Source: CAZHOV01 sp964534315 (GTDB taxonomy: Bacteria > Bacteroidota > Bacteroidia > Chitinophagales > Saprospiraceae). From it: a stretch of 62,318 nt of DNA. The DNA is taken from contig CAZHOV010000011.1 of NCBI GenBank assembly GCA_964534315.1, forward strand, positions 1 to 62,318, read 5' to 3'. Position numbers and translations under genes: made by a program. The first letter of the stretch is position 1. The number at the start of each line of letters is the position of its first letter. The notes below the pieces were generated by a model that was not told the DNA's origin, did no database searches, and saw only the letters and a program-made list of their open reading frames with translations. This document shows, piece by piece, positions 16,134 through 25,211 of the stretch.

Positions 16134-17384
16134 TTAAGGTAAATATTGCGCTAACAAAAATTTTCTTACCATATTAAGTGCGTAGGAACTTGTATATTTT
16201 ATATTCATTAAACGATCTTTACCGAGCTGAAGTTTATGGGTGACAACCTTTTCTTTATTCCCAACGGCAATCCATATGGTACCTACGGGTTTTTCCTTGG
16301 TTCCTCCTCCAGGCCCGGCAATTCCGGAAGTCGCTATGCCGATATCTACCTTTAAAGCCTGAATGATTCCTTTTACCATTTCTTGAACAGTTGGTTCGCT
16401 AACGGCCCCGTGGTTGACCAGGGTAGCTTTTTGAACACCCAGTCGATATTCCTTTACATCGTTGGAATAGGCTACAATACTGCCTTTGAAGTAGGCGGAA
16501 GAGCCAGGGATGGAGGTGATGCGCTGAGCGACTGTTCCGCCGGTGCAACTTTCTGCAGTACCGAGCATTAATCCGTTTTCTTTTAATAGTATACCAATAG
16601 CTTGCTCCAGTAAGTCTTTATCATAGCCGTAAACGTATTCAGGAATGGTCGCTACCAGTTCATCCACTTTCTGAGAGAGCAACTGTTCTGTTTCTGCTTG
16701 ATCATCTCCTTCAATGGTCAGTCTCAGTCGCACTTCTCCGACGTTTGGCAAGAAGGCTAGTTTCATGTTCTCGGGAAGATTATCTTCAAATTGCTCCAGC
16801 AGTTGAGCCAGGTGGGATTCTCCCGTTCCGGCCGTTCGAATGGTGCGGTATAAAAAGGTTCTTGAAGAGTATCCGCCAATTAATCTAGGTAGTACTCCGT
16901 TTTCCATAATATATTTCATCTCATAAGGTACGCCAGGCATCGATACCATGATCGTTCCGTTTTGCTCGAACCACATACCGGGAGCAGAGCCTTTCTTGTT
17001 GTACAATAATTCGGCATTGGCAGGCATATAGCATTGCTGTTTATGTGCCGGGGTAGTAGGGCGCCCCAGACGACTAAAGATTTTTTGAATGCGATCCCAG
17101 GTTTCCTGGCTGAAGGTCATTCCTACCTTGTAGTAATCGGCAATGGCCACTTTGGTAATGTCATCTTTGGTGGGCCCAAGCCCGCCGGTCATCAATACTA
17201 GATCGGCTATCTCCGAAGCTTCCTGCAGTTTCTTAATGATAAGCTCGTGGTCATCGGCAATGGCCACCACCTCCACCACCTTAAATCCAACCTCATTGAG
17301 CCGCTCGCCCAGCCAGGCAGCATTCGTGTTGATCACTTGCCCGATTAATAATTCATCGCCTATAGAAAGTATGTATGCGGTCAT
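16134..17384 (-). CDS. cinA: CinA, nicotinamide-nucleotide amidohydrolase family
   Basis: A full-length 416-residue CinA. The N-terminal MoaB/MogA-like domain (1-170) shows SIGDELLIGQVINTNAAWL and TGGLGPTKDD. The C-terminal deamidase domain (about 255-416) shows TAESCTGG and SGIAGPGG, including the serine nucleophile region. The family hydrolyses nicotinamide mononucleotide to nicotinate mononucleotide, recycling a by-product of DNA ligase, and the N-terminal domain can act as ADP-ribose pyrophosphatase. It shares direction with the E2 gene downstream, but the 122-bp gap gives no clear sign of an operon. Confidence 0.94.
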   Translation of the reverse strand: MTAYILSIGDELLIGQVINTNAAWLGERLNEVGFKVVEVVAIADDHELIIKKLQEASEIADLVLMTGGLGPTKDDITKVAIADYYKVGMTFSQETWDRIQKIFSRLGRPTTPAHKQQCYMPANAELLYNKKGSAPGMWFEQNGTIMVSMPGVPYEMKYIMENGVLPRLIGGYSSRTFLYRTIRTAGTGESHLAQLLEQFEDNLPENMKLAFLPNVGEVRLRLTIEGDDQAETEQLLSQKVDELVATIPEYVYGYDKDLLEQAIGILLKENGLMLGTAESCTGGTVAQRITSIPGSSAYFKGSIVAYSNDVKEYRLGVQKATLVNHGAVSEPTVQEMVKGIIQALKVDIGIATSGIAGPGGGTKEKPVGTIWIAVGNKEKVVTHKLQLGKDRLMNIKYTSSYALNMVRKFLLAQYLP

Positions 17385-17743
17385 AAGTTAATTTGAAAAC
17401 GTTGAAAATAAATTTTATTAATCGATAAGGATGCTAAGCATGAAGTACTAACATTCAATACCAACCAATTGTTATTTATTATCCTTTTCCTCAAACCCTC
17501 ATTGCACATTCTTTATTGCACATTGCACATTGCACATTGCACCTTCTAATATCTACCTTTTCTGTAAAGCTATGGAAACCAAAGGCTTTAGCGTATTCCA
17601 GTAGTGACGTAGTCACAAAAATTTTATTTGGTTTGCCCCACCATTGAAATAGTGGGTTGATAATTGTTGCTTTCCAAAGTTGTTTTCTCATTCCACATTG
17701 CCCATTCCTCATTCCACATTGCACATTGCCCATTCCTCATTGC
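17385..17743. repeat. Intergenic word repeats (CATTGCACA / CATTCCTCA)
   Basis: No gene is supported in this 359-bp stretch. At 17500-17545 and 17690-17758 the 9-bp words CATTGCACA, CATTCCACA, CATTGCCCA and CATTCCTCA recur. The same words return at 37395-37475. Between the two tracts lie short dyads, GTGACGTAGTCAC and CCACCATTGAAATAGTGG. The words are of similar length but variable in sequence, unlike a CRISPR or simple microsatellite. Confidence 0.75.
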
Positions 17744-19087
17744 TCACTGCTCCTCATTATTGATAGATCTGATCCAGATATCTCGTTGTGGGAAGGCAAT
17801 GACTACGTCATGTTCCCGAAACAGGTGATCAATTTCGAACCGCAGGTCGCTGGTGATATCTTCGATGATCGGGAATTTTTGGGTCCAGAATAGGAGCTGA
17901 AAATCGAGGGAGGACTCTCCGAATGCGGTGAATCGGACGGTTGGGGCCGGAAAGGTAAGGATGTGCTTTACATTTTCGACACTTTGCAGGAGTAGTTTTT
18001 TCACTAGTGTTGTATCAGAGCCATAAGCCACTCCTACGTTAAGTTTGAACCTGGCTTTATTATCAAAATGACTCCAGTTTACTACATTCTCGGTGATTAA
18101 TTTAGAGTTGGGGACAATAACGTCGATATTGTCGCGCGTATTGATCTGAGAGGTGCGCAACCCGATGCGTTTGACCGTACCCACCATCCCGTCAATATCA
18201 ACCATATCTTCCACTTCGACTGTTCGTTCGAATAACAGAATGATCCCTGAGATCAGGTCATTAAAAGTTTGTTGCAGGCCCAGACCAATTCCTACTAACA
18301 GCGCTGCTGCACCACCCCAGATCACCGTCATTTTAATGCCCAGGCTGTCCATTGCCCAAAGGGCGGCAATGACATATAAAATATAAGTCAATAGTTGATT
18401 AATAGCATATTGAGACCCGGTATTGATCTGTCGGTTGCGGTAGTAGGTGTGTAAGAAAAGCTGGACGATAATCCATATCCCCAACCGGGCAATCAATAGG
18501 ATAAGAATGGCTTTTACAATATTCGATAATTTGAAGGTGATTATTTCGTCGCCTTCTTCAATGGTGTAAAAAGTATAATCCAATTGAAAACTTCTCAGGA
18601 TATATAAAACCGCAAAGGCGAAAACGATGTACTGAATGGTTCGGTTGGCAGCGATCCCGATCTCTTTGCGGAGATCGCCGAAGGGACGGTCGGGAATCTT
18701 ATTTCCACGAGACTTGTAATACTGAGCAATGAGATATTTTGAAAGAATCCAGTCAAGTAATAATGCAAATTGAAAAATCAAAAGACCTTCGAAAATAGTT
18801 GATACCCAAATTTCTGCCTGTTCGTTTTGAAAAAGCAAATAGTCTAGATCCAGCAGGGAGATCAGAATAACAATTACTGCAAAAAGCAATATTGCCCTTA
18901 GAATTCGGAAAATACGGTTTTTTCTACCTGTTTTGATCTTTTCTTTCCTAAAATAGGTTTTCAATAGCCTTCTGATCAAAAAGAAATACAGTAATAAGGC
19001 TATTAAAAGCGTACCGGAGGCAGCGAGTATTTGCCCTACCGTGAATGCCTTCCCTGCAATTTCGAACAAAACATCAGAAAAATTCAT
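17744..19087 (-). CDS. MscS-family mechanosensitive channel
   Basis: This 447-residue protein has about five or six membrane segments in the first 270 residues, followed by the conserved pore and beta domain of MscS: a glycine/alanine-rich TM3 (WGGAAALLVGIGLGLQQTFN), then DLISGIILLFERTVEVEDMV, VGTVKRIGLRTSQI and VIVPNSKLITENVVNWSH. It opens on membrane tension and releases solutes during hypo-osmotic shock. The extra N-terminal helices make it larger than E. coli MscS (286 residues), resembling the YbdG/MscM-like class. It is transcribed towards cinA but separated by a repeat-filled gap. Confidence 0.93.
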   Translation of the reverse strand: MNFSDVLFEIAGKAFTVGQILAASGTLLIALLLYFFLIRRLLKTYFRKEKIKTGRKNRIFRILRAILLFAVIVILISLLDLDYLLFQNEQAEIWVSTIFEGLLIFQFALLLDWILSKYLIAQYYKSRGNKIPDRPFGDLRKEIGIAANRTIQYIVFAFAVLYILRSFQLDYTFYTIEEGDEIITFKLSNIVKAILILLIARLGIWIIVQLFLHTYYRNRQINTGSQYAINQLLTYILYVIAALWAMDSLGIKMTVIWGGAAALLVGIGLGLQQTFNDLISGIILLFERTVEVEDMVDIDGMVGTVKRIGLRTSQINTRDNIDVIVPNSKLITENVVNWSHFDNKARFKLNVGVAYGSDTTLVKKLLLQSVENVKHILTFPAPTVRFTAFGESSLDFQLLFWTQKFPIIEDITSDLRFEIDHLFREHDVVIAFPQRDIWIRSINNEEQ

Positions 19088-19238
19088 AGTTTACGGTTCT
19101 TTCTATAATAGATAACTAAATCTGCTTGATCTGCTAAGTACTGATAAAATTATCCGAAAAGATAAAAAAATGATTTTATTGCAGCTTCTTAAATTTTAAG
19201 TTCTTGCTGCATTATCTTTACATTTTTTTTCGTTCTGT

Positions 19239-20891
19239 TTGAAAATTGAAGCAAACTTATTGATTTTGAGTATACGTATCTATCTTTTTTTTATTCTTAC
19301 CATCGGGTTTCATGCCATCTCTTTTAGCCAAGAACTAATCCTGGAGCGGTTAAATGATCAAATCAATTCTAAATATGATGAAATTACCCCGGTGGTTTCA
19401 AGAGACGGCCAAACGCTTTATTTTACGAGGGTAGGTTCTCCTGATTATGACCGGACGCTCATGGAGGATGAGGATAATCTTTTTGAGCTTTTTGAACGAA
19501 AAGAATATCACGAATACCTCCAGGAGATCTATTCTATGATCGCTCAACAGCGGATCGTTAATCCGGTTTCTTCCCGTTTTAATCAGGATGTCTGGATTGC
19601 CAAGGCGGAACAGGATTCTTTCGTCAGCGTAGAGCATCCAACTTACCCGCTCAATAATGCGCTACCCAACAGCATCTGCTCGGTGACGCCTTTCGATAAT
19701 ACATTTGTGATCATCAATCAATTTCCAAAAGATGGCGGAATGAATAAGGGCTATTCCATTATCCAGCAAGTAAATGATAGTACCTGGACATTTCCGGAGC
19801 CGATCACTATCGAAGATTACTACAACCTTCAGGAAAAGGTTAATATGACTATGAGTACGGACGGAAGTGTGATCATCTTCTCGATGATTCGGGAAAATGC
19901 TTATGGGCAGAGTGATCTTTACGCCAGCTTTCGTAAGGAAGGGAATACCTGGGGGCCGCCGATCAATCTGGGACCTTTGGTCAATACCCATCACCGGGAG
20001 ACTACGCCCTTTTTATCAGATGATAATAAAACGCTGTACTTTGCTTCTGATCGTAGAACTGCTTTTGGACAGCGGGATATCTATCTGGTATTCCGGCTGG
20101 ATGATACCTGGCAGAAATGGTCGGCTCCGGCCCGTTATAAAAAGCCGGTCAATTCGATTTGGGACGACAGTCAGCCCTATTTTAATTCGGCCACAGGCTA
20201 TCTCTATTTTTCTTCTAACAGGGATCAATCCAAGGATATTTACCGGGTGCGGGTTGCCCCTCCTATTCCATTCACAGTAACGGTAAAAGGGCGTATCCTG
20301 AATGCTAAAACGAATAAACGAATGGCTGCGAAAGTTATCTCCGGACCTGCCACCCAGTCTAACGTCCGCAATGTGTATCTTTCTGAAGACGGGACGTTTA
20401 AATTGACGGTTTCCAAAGGACAGCAAATAAAACTTTTACCGGAAAAGACAGGTTATATCGGAAGGGTAGATACGGTCTTTTTCAAAAAATCTTATGTATA
20501 TTACAAAGAATATGAAGTAACGCTGTATCTCGACCCGGTGGAAGTAGGCATGAAAGTAGAGCTGCCGCCCATTTACTTTAAACAGTCGACGCCCATTATT
20601 TTGGAAAAGTCCTTCCCAACCCTGGACGAACTTGCTGATTTTATGAAAGAAAACGGATCTGTAAAGATCAAGATCGAAGGACACACCGATAATCAGGGGG
20701 ATAAAGCCTCTCTAAAGCAACTTTCAGAGCAGCGGGCGGAAGCTATTAAGGAATATCTGATGGGGAGAGGGATTGAAACAAACCGCTTGCAAACAGTGGG
20801 GCTTGGAGATACCCGGCCCGTCAATGATAATTCGACCGAAGAACTGCGAAAACAAAACCGAAGAGTAGAATTTGTCGTTATTGAGAAATAA
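19239..20891 (+). CDS. PD40-OmpA envelope protein
   Basis: The 550-residue product has an uncleaved or cleavable signal segment (to about 30, ending ISFSQ), a PD40 beta-propeller (about 40-345, with repeated LYFTR, LYFASDRR and LYFSSNRD strands), a carboxypeptidase-regulatory-like beta domain (about 345-440) and a C-terminal OmpA domain (about 455-550) with the intact peptidoglycan-binding pattern IEGHTDNQGDK...LSEQRAEAIKEYL and QNRRVEFVV. It probably tethers the outer membrane to the wall. No ATG precedes the signal peptide in frame, so the start is TTG at 19239. The domain plan matches the protein at 12388-14547 but without TPR and SPOR parts. Confidence 0.85.
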   Translation: MKIEANLLILSIRIYLFFILTIGFHAISFSQELILERLNDQINSKYDEITPVVSRDGQTLYFTRVGSPDYDRTLMEDEDNLFELFERKEYHEYLQEIYSMIAQQRIVNPVSSRFNQDVWIAKAEQDSFVSVEHPTYPLNNALPNSICSVTPFDNTFVIINQFPKDGGMNKGYSIIQQVNDSTWTFPEPITIEDYYNLQEKVNMTMSTDGSVIIFSMIRENAYGQSDLYASFRKEGNTWGPPINLGPLVNTHHRETTPFLSDDNKTLYFASDRRTAFGQRDIYLVFRLDDTWQKWSAPARYKKPVNSIWDDSQPYFNSATGYLYFSSNRDQSKDIYRVRVAPPIPFTVTVKGRILNAKTNKRMAAKVISGPATQSNVRNVYLSEDGTFKLTVSKGQQIKLLPEKTGYIGRVDTVFFKKSYVYYKEYEVTLYLDPVEVGMKVELPPIYFKQSTPIILEKSFPTLDELADFMKENGSVKIKIEGHTDNQGDKASLKQLSEQRAEAIKEYLMGRGIETNRLQTVGLGDTRPVNDNSTEELRKQNRRVEFVVIEK

Positions 20892-20906
20892 AATCAAAGG
20901 AATCCT

Positions 20907-20914
20907 TACCTTTG
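20907..20914 (+). promoter_or_regulatory. TAnnTTTG -7 element for the membrane protein gene
   Basis: TACCTTTG matches the Bacteroidota -7 consensus 21 bp before the ATG at 20935, with a TTG at 20881-20883 as a possible but widely spaced -33 element. It lies just after the stop of the OmpA gene. Confidence 0.4.
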
Positions 20915-20934
20915 AAGAAAATATTGTTTTCAGA

Positions 20935-21600
20935 ATGCTAAATACCTTTGCCAAGTTTTTTTCTATAATTGGTCACCCTCTCCTTATCTTAACCTATATC
21001 CTATTGTTATTACTATGGATGAACCCCTACCAGTTTGGCGTTTATAAATTAGGTGATATGCTCCCGTTTGTGGTGCTGGTATTCCTGTCTACCTTTGCCC
21101 TTCCAGCTTTTGCTTGCGCATTAATGGTTCCGCTGGGATTTATCAATTCGTTGAGTATGAAAGACCCTAAAGAACGTATCGGACCCTACATTGCAACAGG
21201 TATTGCCTATTTGTGGATGTTTCAAACCACCATTTACAATCCGAATATCCCCATCGCATTCAAAATTTTTATTCTGGGAGCTACGATCTCACTATTTTTA
21301 GCCTTTTTTATCAATAATTTCTCCAAGATCAGCATTCATGCGGTCGGTATGGGAGGTATGGTGGGGATGATGGTCATTGCCATGTATATCTATTACTTCG
21401 GATCTTTTAACCTGGTGTTTCCAAGCGGATTTGGCATTCTGGAACTGAATACGACAACTATGCTTATGGCCGTAATTATTCTTGCCGGTATTGTCGGTAC
21501 GTCGCGATTAATATTGAAAGCCCATGAACCAAGTGATCTATATGGCGGTTACTTGGTTGGATTTTGTGCGCAGTTTATTGCGCTTCGCTTTTTACTTTAA
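20935..21600 (+). CDS. Polytopic membrane protein, PAP2-like C terminus
   Basis: From the ATG at 20935 this is a 221-residue protein with about six hydrophobic helices. Its segment KISIHAVGMGG (about residues 135-150) resembles the histidine-containing motif region of membrane PAP2 phosphatases, but the full three-motif PAP2 signature is not visible, so the catalytic activity is doubtful. It follows the PD40-OmpA gene and precedes kynurenine monooxygenase by 14 bp, on the same strand. An in-frame start at 20872 would overlap the upstream gene and is less likely. Confidence 0.65.
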   Translation: MLNTFAKFFSIIGHPLLILTYILLLLLWMNPYQFGVYKLGDMLPFVVLVFLSTFALPAFACALMVPLGFINSLSMKDPKERIGPYIATGIAYLWMFQTTIYNPNIPIAFKIFILGATISLFLAFFINNFSKISIHAVGMGGMVGMMVIAMYIYYFGSFNLVFPSGFGILELNTTTMLMAVIILAGIVGTSRLILKAHEPSDLYGGYLVGFCAQFIALRFLL

Positions 21601-21614
21601 GAAATGGAAAATTT

Positions 21615-22994
21615 ATGATGACAACCAATACGCGATCAAAAAAAGCAATTATTGTAGGAGCGGGCTTAGTTGGCAGTCTCTGGGCAGTATTACTGGCAAA
21701 AAGGGGTTACCAAATCGATGTCTATGAAAGAAGACCCGATATGCGAAAAGCGGGTTTTAAAGGAGGCCGGTCTATCAACCTGGCGCTGAGTACCAGAGGC
21801 TGGAAAGCCTTGGAAAAGGCAGGTGTAAAGGCTAATATAGAGTCGGATGGCATTCCCATGAAAGGGCGGATGATGCACAGCACAGAGGGGAGGTTGACGT
21901 TCCAGCCTTATGGGAAAGAAGGCCAGGCGATCTATTCCGTTTCGAGAGGGGGCTTAAATCTGGAGTTAATTAATTTGGCAGACGAGCATGACAATGTAAA
22001 CCTCCATTTCAACCAGCGATGTACAGATATTGATTTGCAGGATTATTCCCTTACGTTCGAAGACCAGGAAAATCACCAAACAAAGACGGTCACTGCTCCT
22101 TTAATTTTTGGAACGGACGGAGCCTTTTCAGCAATCCGGGGAAGCTTGCAAAAAACCAACCGCTTCAATTATCAGCAGCGCTATCTGGACCACGGCTACA
22201 AAGAATTAACGATTCCCCCTTCAGAAAATGGCGATTTTCAGATCGAGAAAAATGCCCTGCATATCTGGCCGCGAAAAAGTTTTATGCTGATTGCGCTCCC
22301 TAATCCTGACCGTAGTTTCACCTGCACCTTGTTTCTACAATTCGAAGGTGAAGAATCTTTTGAGACTTTACAGACGGAGGATCAGATTCTGGCTTTTTTT
22401 AATAAATATTTCAAAGATACGATCCCTTTAATTCCTAATTTGGTAGAAGAATTCCAAACCAACCCTACATCCAGTTTAGTAACTATCCGCTGTGCACCCT
22501 GGCAATATAAGAAGAGGATCCTCCTGATGGGTGATGCCAGTCATGCCATCGTACCGTTCTATGGTCAGGGCATGAATTCCGGTTTTGAGGATTGTAGTAT
22601 TCTGGATGATATGGTGGATCAGTTTGATGAAGACTGGGATCAGATTTTCGAACATTTCAATGCCACCCGTGTTCAGGACGGCAATGCCATCGCTGATCTG
22701 GCTTTACGTAATTTTATCGAGATGCGCGATCACGTAGCCGATCCCAAATTTTTATTACGCAAAAAAATAGAAGCTCATCTGCATAAGAAGTATCCGGATC
22801 AATTTCTTCCGGTATACTCTATGGTTACCTTTAGTCATATTCCCTACCACAAAGCATTGGAAGAAAGCCACGCCCAAGATAGACTTTTTGAAAAAATACT
22901 GGCGATTGACGGAGTAGAGGAAAAGTGGGACGGACCGGAGGTGGAAGCGATATTTAAACAATGGGCTGAACGCCATGATGCTGTAACGACTTAA
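21615..22994 (+). CDS. kmo: Kynurenine 3-monooxygenase
   Basis: An FAD monooxygenase of 459 residues from ATG 21615. It shows the N-terminal dinucleotide fold (IIVGAGLVGSLWAVLLAKRG), the family motif GGRSINLALSTRGW, the second FAD motif LLMGDASHAIVPFYGQGMN and a C-terminal helix region (about 385-440). The enzyme hydroxylates L-kynurenine to 3-hydroxykynurenine with NADPH and O2, a step of tryptophan catabolism and of the aerobic NAD route from tryptophan. No other kynurenine-pathway gene is adjacent. The N-terminal ~17 residues of a longer reading lack conservation and are dropped. Confidence 0.94.
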   Translation: MMTTNTRSKKAIIVGAGLVGSLWAVLLAKRGYQIDVYERRPDMRKAGFKGGRSINLALSTRGWKALEKAGVKANIESDGIPMKGRMMHSTEGRLTFQPYGKEGQAIYSVSRGGLNLELINLADEHDNVNLHFNQRCTDIDLQDYSLTFEDQENHQTKTVTAPLIFGTDGAFSAIRGSLQKTNRFNYQQRYLDHGYKELTIPPSENGDFQIEKNALHIWPRKSFMLIALPNPDRSFTCTLFLQFEGEESFETLQTEDQILAFFNKYFKDTIPLIPNLVEEFQTNPTSSLVTIRCAPWQYKKRILLMGDASHAIVPFYGQGMNSGFEDCSILDDMVDQFDEDWDQIFEHFNATRVQDGNAIADLALRNFIEMRDHVADPKFLLRKKIEAHLHKKYPDQFLPVYSMVTFSHIPYHKALEESHAQDRLFEKILAIDGVEEKWDGPEVEAIFKQWAERHDAVTT

Positions 22995-23160
22995 TGAGGA
23001 CAGGAGGACTAGAAAACCGGACGACCAGAAGACAGGAGGACAAGAAAACCAGAGGAAAAGAGGATAAGACACTTAATATAAAATTCAGTCTGAAGGACTG
23101 ATACCTTATAAACCAAAACTAGGTGCGCCTCTGCGAGAACTATTTAAATTCAGTACATAA
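22995..23160. repeat. Degenerate GGACAGGAGGAC-type word repeat
   Basis: Between kmo and the sugar nucleotidyltransferase gene, purine-rich words such as GAGGACAGGAGGACTAG, GAAGACAGGAGGACAAG and AACCAGAGG repeat imperfectly (22994-23065). The rest of the gap shows no gene. Confidence 0.6.
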
Positions 23161-24156
23161 ATGAAAGCAGTAATTCCAGTAGCTGGAGCGGGAACGAGGC
23201 TGAGGCCTCACACGTACACCCAACCGAAGCCTCTGATTCCGGTTGCGGGCAAGGCGATTATTTCATTTATCATTGAGCAGCTGATCAATGTCGGGATAAA
23301 CGACTTTGTATTTGTCATCGGTTATCTTGGAGAGAAGATCAAGTTATTTATTGAGAACAATTATCCGCATATCAATAGCGAGTTTGTGCTTCAGGACAAG
23401 CGGGAAGGGTTAGGGCATGCTATATGGGCAGCAAAGGGGCCCTTGCAGCATACAGATGAGCTCTTTATTATTTTAGGCGATACGATTTTGGAAGTAGATT
23501 TGCAGCGCATGATCGATATGCCAACCTCCTGTCTCGGTATCAAAGCGGTAGATGATCCGCGTGAATTTGGAGTGGTAGAATTGAAAGAAGGCGGGCTAGC
23601 CAAGCGAGTAATTGAAAAACCGCGTATTCCAAAGTCTAACATGGCCCTAGTTGGAATTTACAAGATCAAAGAGGTGGAGGCATTATTAAATGCACTGGAT
23701 TATAATATCAATAATAATATAAGAACCTACGGCGAGATCCAGCTCACCGATGGTATTATGCGAATGATCGATCAAGGGGTTACCTTCAGTACGATCGTTG
23801 TCAATAACTGGTTTGATTGTGGTAAAAAAGAGATTCTACTGGAAACCAACGCCAAATTGCTTGATAAACAAGATTACGATCCATCCACCCTGCCTGCTTG
23901 TGATAATTCTATCATCATCCATCCTGTAAGTATCGGAAAAGACTGTACGATTAAAAACTCTATTATTGGTCCTCATGTCACCATTGGAAATAATGCGGTG
24001 ATCAATTATTCTATAGTTAAGGAGTCGATTATTGGCAGTTATGCACATATAGAGGATGTGGTATTGCAACAATCGTTGGTTGGAAGTGATGCAGCGATTA
24101 GGGGTTTGAGTCAGAGTTTGAATATTGGGGATAATACAGAGATAGATTTTAGTTGA
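23161..24156 (+). CDS. Sugar nucleotidyltransferase (glucose-1-phosphate thymidylyltransferase-like)
   Basis: The 331-residue protein starts with the nucleotide-binding signature MKAVIPVAGAGTRLRPHT and PKPLIPVAGK (residues 1-30), followed by the catalytic region FIILGDT and the sugar-binding EKP motif (VIEKPRIP). The last ~90 residues form a hexapeptide-type left-handed helix (SIGKDCTIKNSIIGPHVTIG). This plan fits RmlA-long, GlmU-like or related archaeal-type sugar-1-phosphate nucleotidyltransferases. It makes an activated NDP-sugar for surface polysaccharides. The exact base and sugar cannot be told by eye, and no sugar-processing genes are adjacent. Confidence 0.9.
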   Translation: MKAVIPVAGAGTRLRPHTYTQPKPLIPVAGKAIISFIIEQLINVGINDFVFVIGYLGEKIKLFIENNYPHINSEFVLQDKREGLGHAIWAAKGPLQHTDELFIILGDTILEVDLQRMIDMPTSCLGIKAVDDPREFGVVELKEGGLAKRVIEKPRIPKSNMALVGIYKIKEVEALLNALDYNINNNIRTYGEIQLTDGIMRMIDQGVTFSTIVVNNWFDCGKKEILLETNAKLLDKQDYDPSTLPACDNSIIIHPVSIGKDCTIKNSIIGPHVTIGNNAVINYSIVKESIIGSYAHIEDVVLQQSLVGSDAAIRGLSQSLNIGDNTEIDFS

Positions 24157-24210
24157 AAATAGTCTTGAGTCGTGAGCCTTGGGTCTTGAGAAGAAATAAC
24201 TTTGCGGAAT

Positions 24211-25104
24211 CTACTCAATTCGTTCAATCTTCCAATCCATCAATTCCTCCTTCGTTTTTTCAAAATTACTGCTAATGCCCAATAAAAATCCTCCTCCGCC
24301 GGCACCGCAGAGCTTGAGTAAAAAAGCATTTGAGGATAGGCCCTTTTCCCAGATGGCTCGACAATGCTCCGGGATCATGGGCTGAAAAAGCTCGTATTGG
24401 ATAGTCGAAATATTACGAAACTCTTGAAAAAGCAACTCCTCTTCAGCTTGGAGGAAAGCCTTGATGGCCTTGTTGGTGGCGCCTGTTAATTCCTGTTGGC
24501 AACGGTTGAGGAAGTCTGGCTGTTTACAGTTTTCCAGATATATTTCTACCAGCGGGCCGGTAGATCTGGACTTTTCGGTATCGAGCAAAAAAAGAGTGAA
24601 CTGCTGATCGGAGGTGTCTGGTAGACTGACGATTTGCAGGGTTTTATCAGCATAAATTTGTAGCGGTTGATCCAAAAAAGAAACCAAGGGATCAATACCG
24701 GAGCTGGCGCCGTGGAAGAAATCTTCCAGTTGGGCAAATCCTTTTTTCAGCCAATTGAGATCGTCTTTCTTCTTATCCATTCCGTACTTAGAATAGAGGC
24801 CGGCGCACAGCGCCCCGGAACTGCCTACTCCATAACCAGTAGGGATGGTCGATTGAAATATAAGCCCTTTTTCCAGGTCCTTTTCGAAGGCATCGATATC
24901 AATTTCGAACAGTTGTTTTTCTTCCGTTTGTAAAGCGGATAAATAACTGTTCCATTTCAGAAGGTTTTTCTGCTGATTTTTGGTAGCAGAAGAGTCGAAA
25001 GCCCAGTTTCCGAAATAGCGACGGAAAGTTACAGCCAATGCTTCAGAGCCTTGAATGACCGTATATTCTCCGAAAAGTAAAAGTTTTGCCGGGAAATGAG
25101 TCAT
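24211..25104 (-). CDS. GHMP-family kinase, mevalonate kinase-like
   Basis: A 297-residue GHMP kinase. The N-terminal motif PAKLLLFGEYTVIQGSEALA is the typical mevalonate kinase opening. The ATP-binding loop IPTGYGVGSSGALCAG (about 88-103) and C-terminal motif LCGAGGGGFLLG (about 263-275) are intact. Mevalonate kinase would phosphorylate mevalonate in isoprenoid synthesis, a route used by part of the Bacteroidota in place of the MEP pathway. Phosphomevalonate kinase or another GHMP member is possible. No other pathway gene lies next to it. Its 3' end faces the nucleotidyltransferase gene. Confidence 0.85.
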   Translation of the reverse strand: MTHFPAKLLLFGEYTVIQGSEALAVTFRRYFGNWAFDSSATKNQQKNLLKWNSYLSALQTEEKQLFEIDIDAFEKDLEKGLIFQSTIPTGYGVGSSGALCAGLYSKYGMDKKKDDLNWLKKGFAQLEDFFHGASSGIDPLVSFLDQPLQIYADKTLQIVSLPDTSDQQFTLFLLDTEKSRSTGPLVEIYLENCKQPDFLNRCQQELTGATNKAIKAFLQAEEELLFQEFRNISTIQYELFQPMIPEHCRAIWEKGLSSNAFLLKLCGAGGGGFLLGISSNFEKTKEELMDWKIERIE

Positions 25105-25211
25105 TTTTAGAAGTAAAGTTAATTGAGTAGACTAGTTAAAAGGTTAATAAAAGACAATAATAATCAAAAACCAATCAACCAATCAACTCAATTAACTTCT
25201 TTTACTAAATA

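Noticed and set aside
17491..17893. Short open frames over the CATTGCACA tracts
   Set aside because: Translations are low-complexity C/N/G/M repeats produced by the word repeats.
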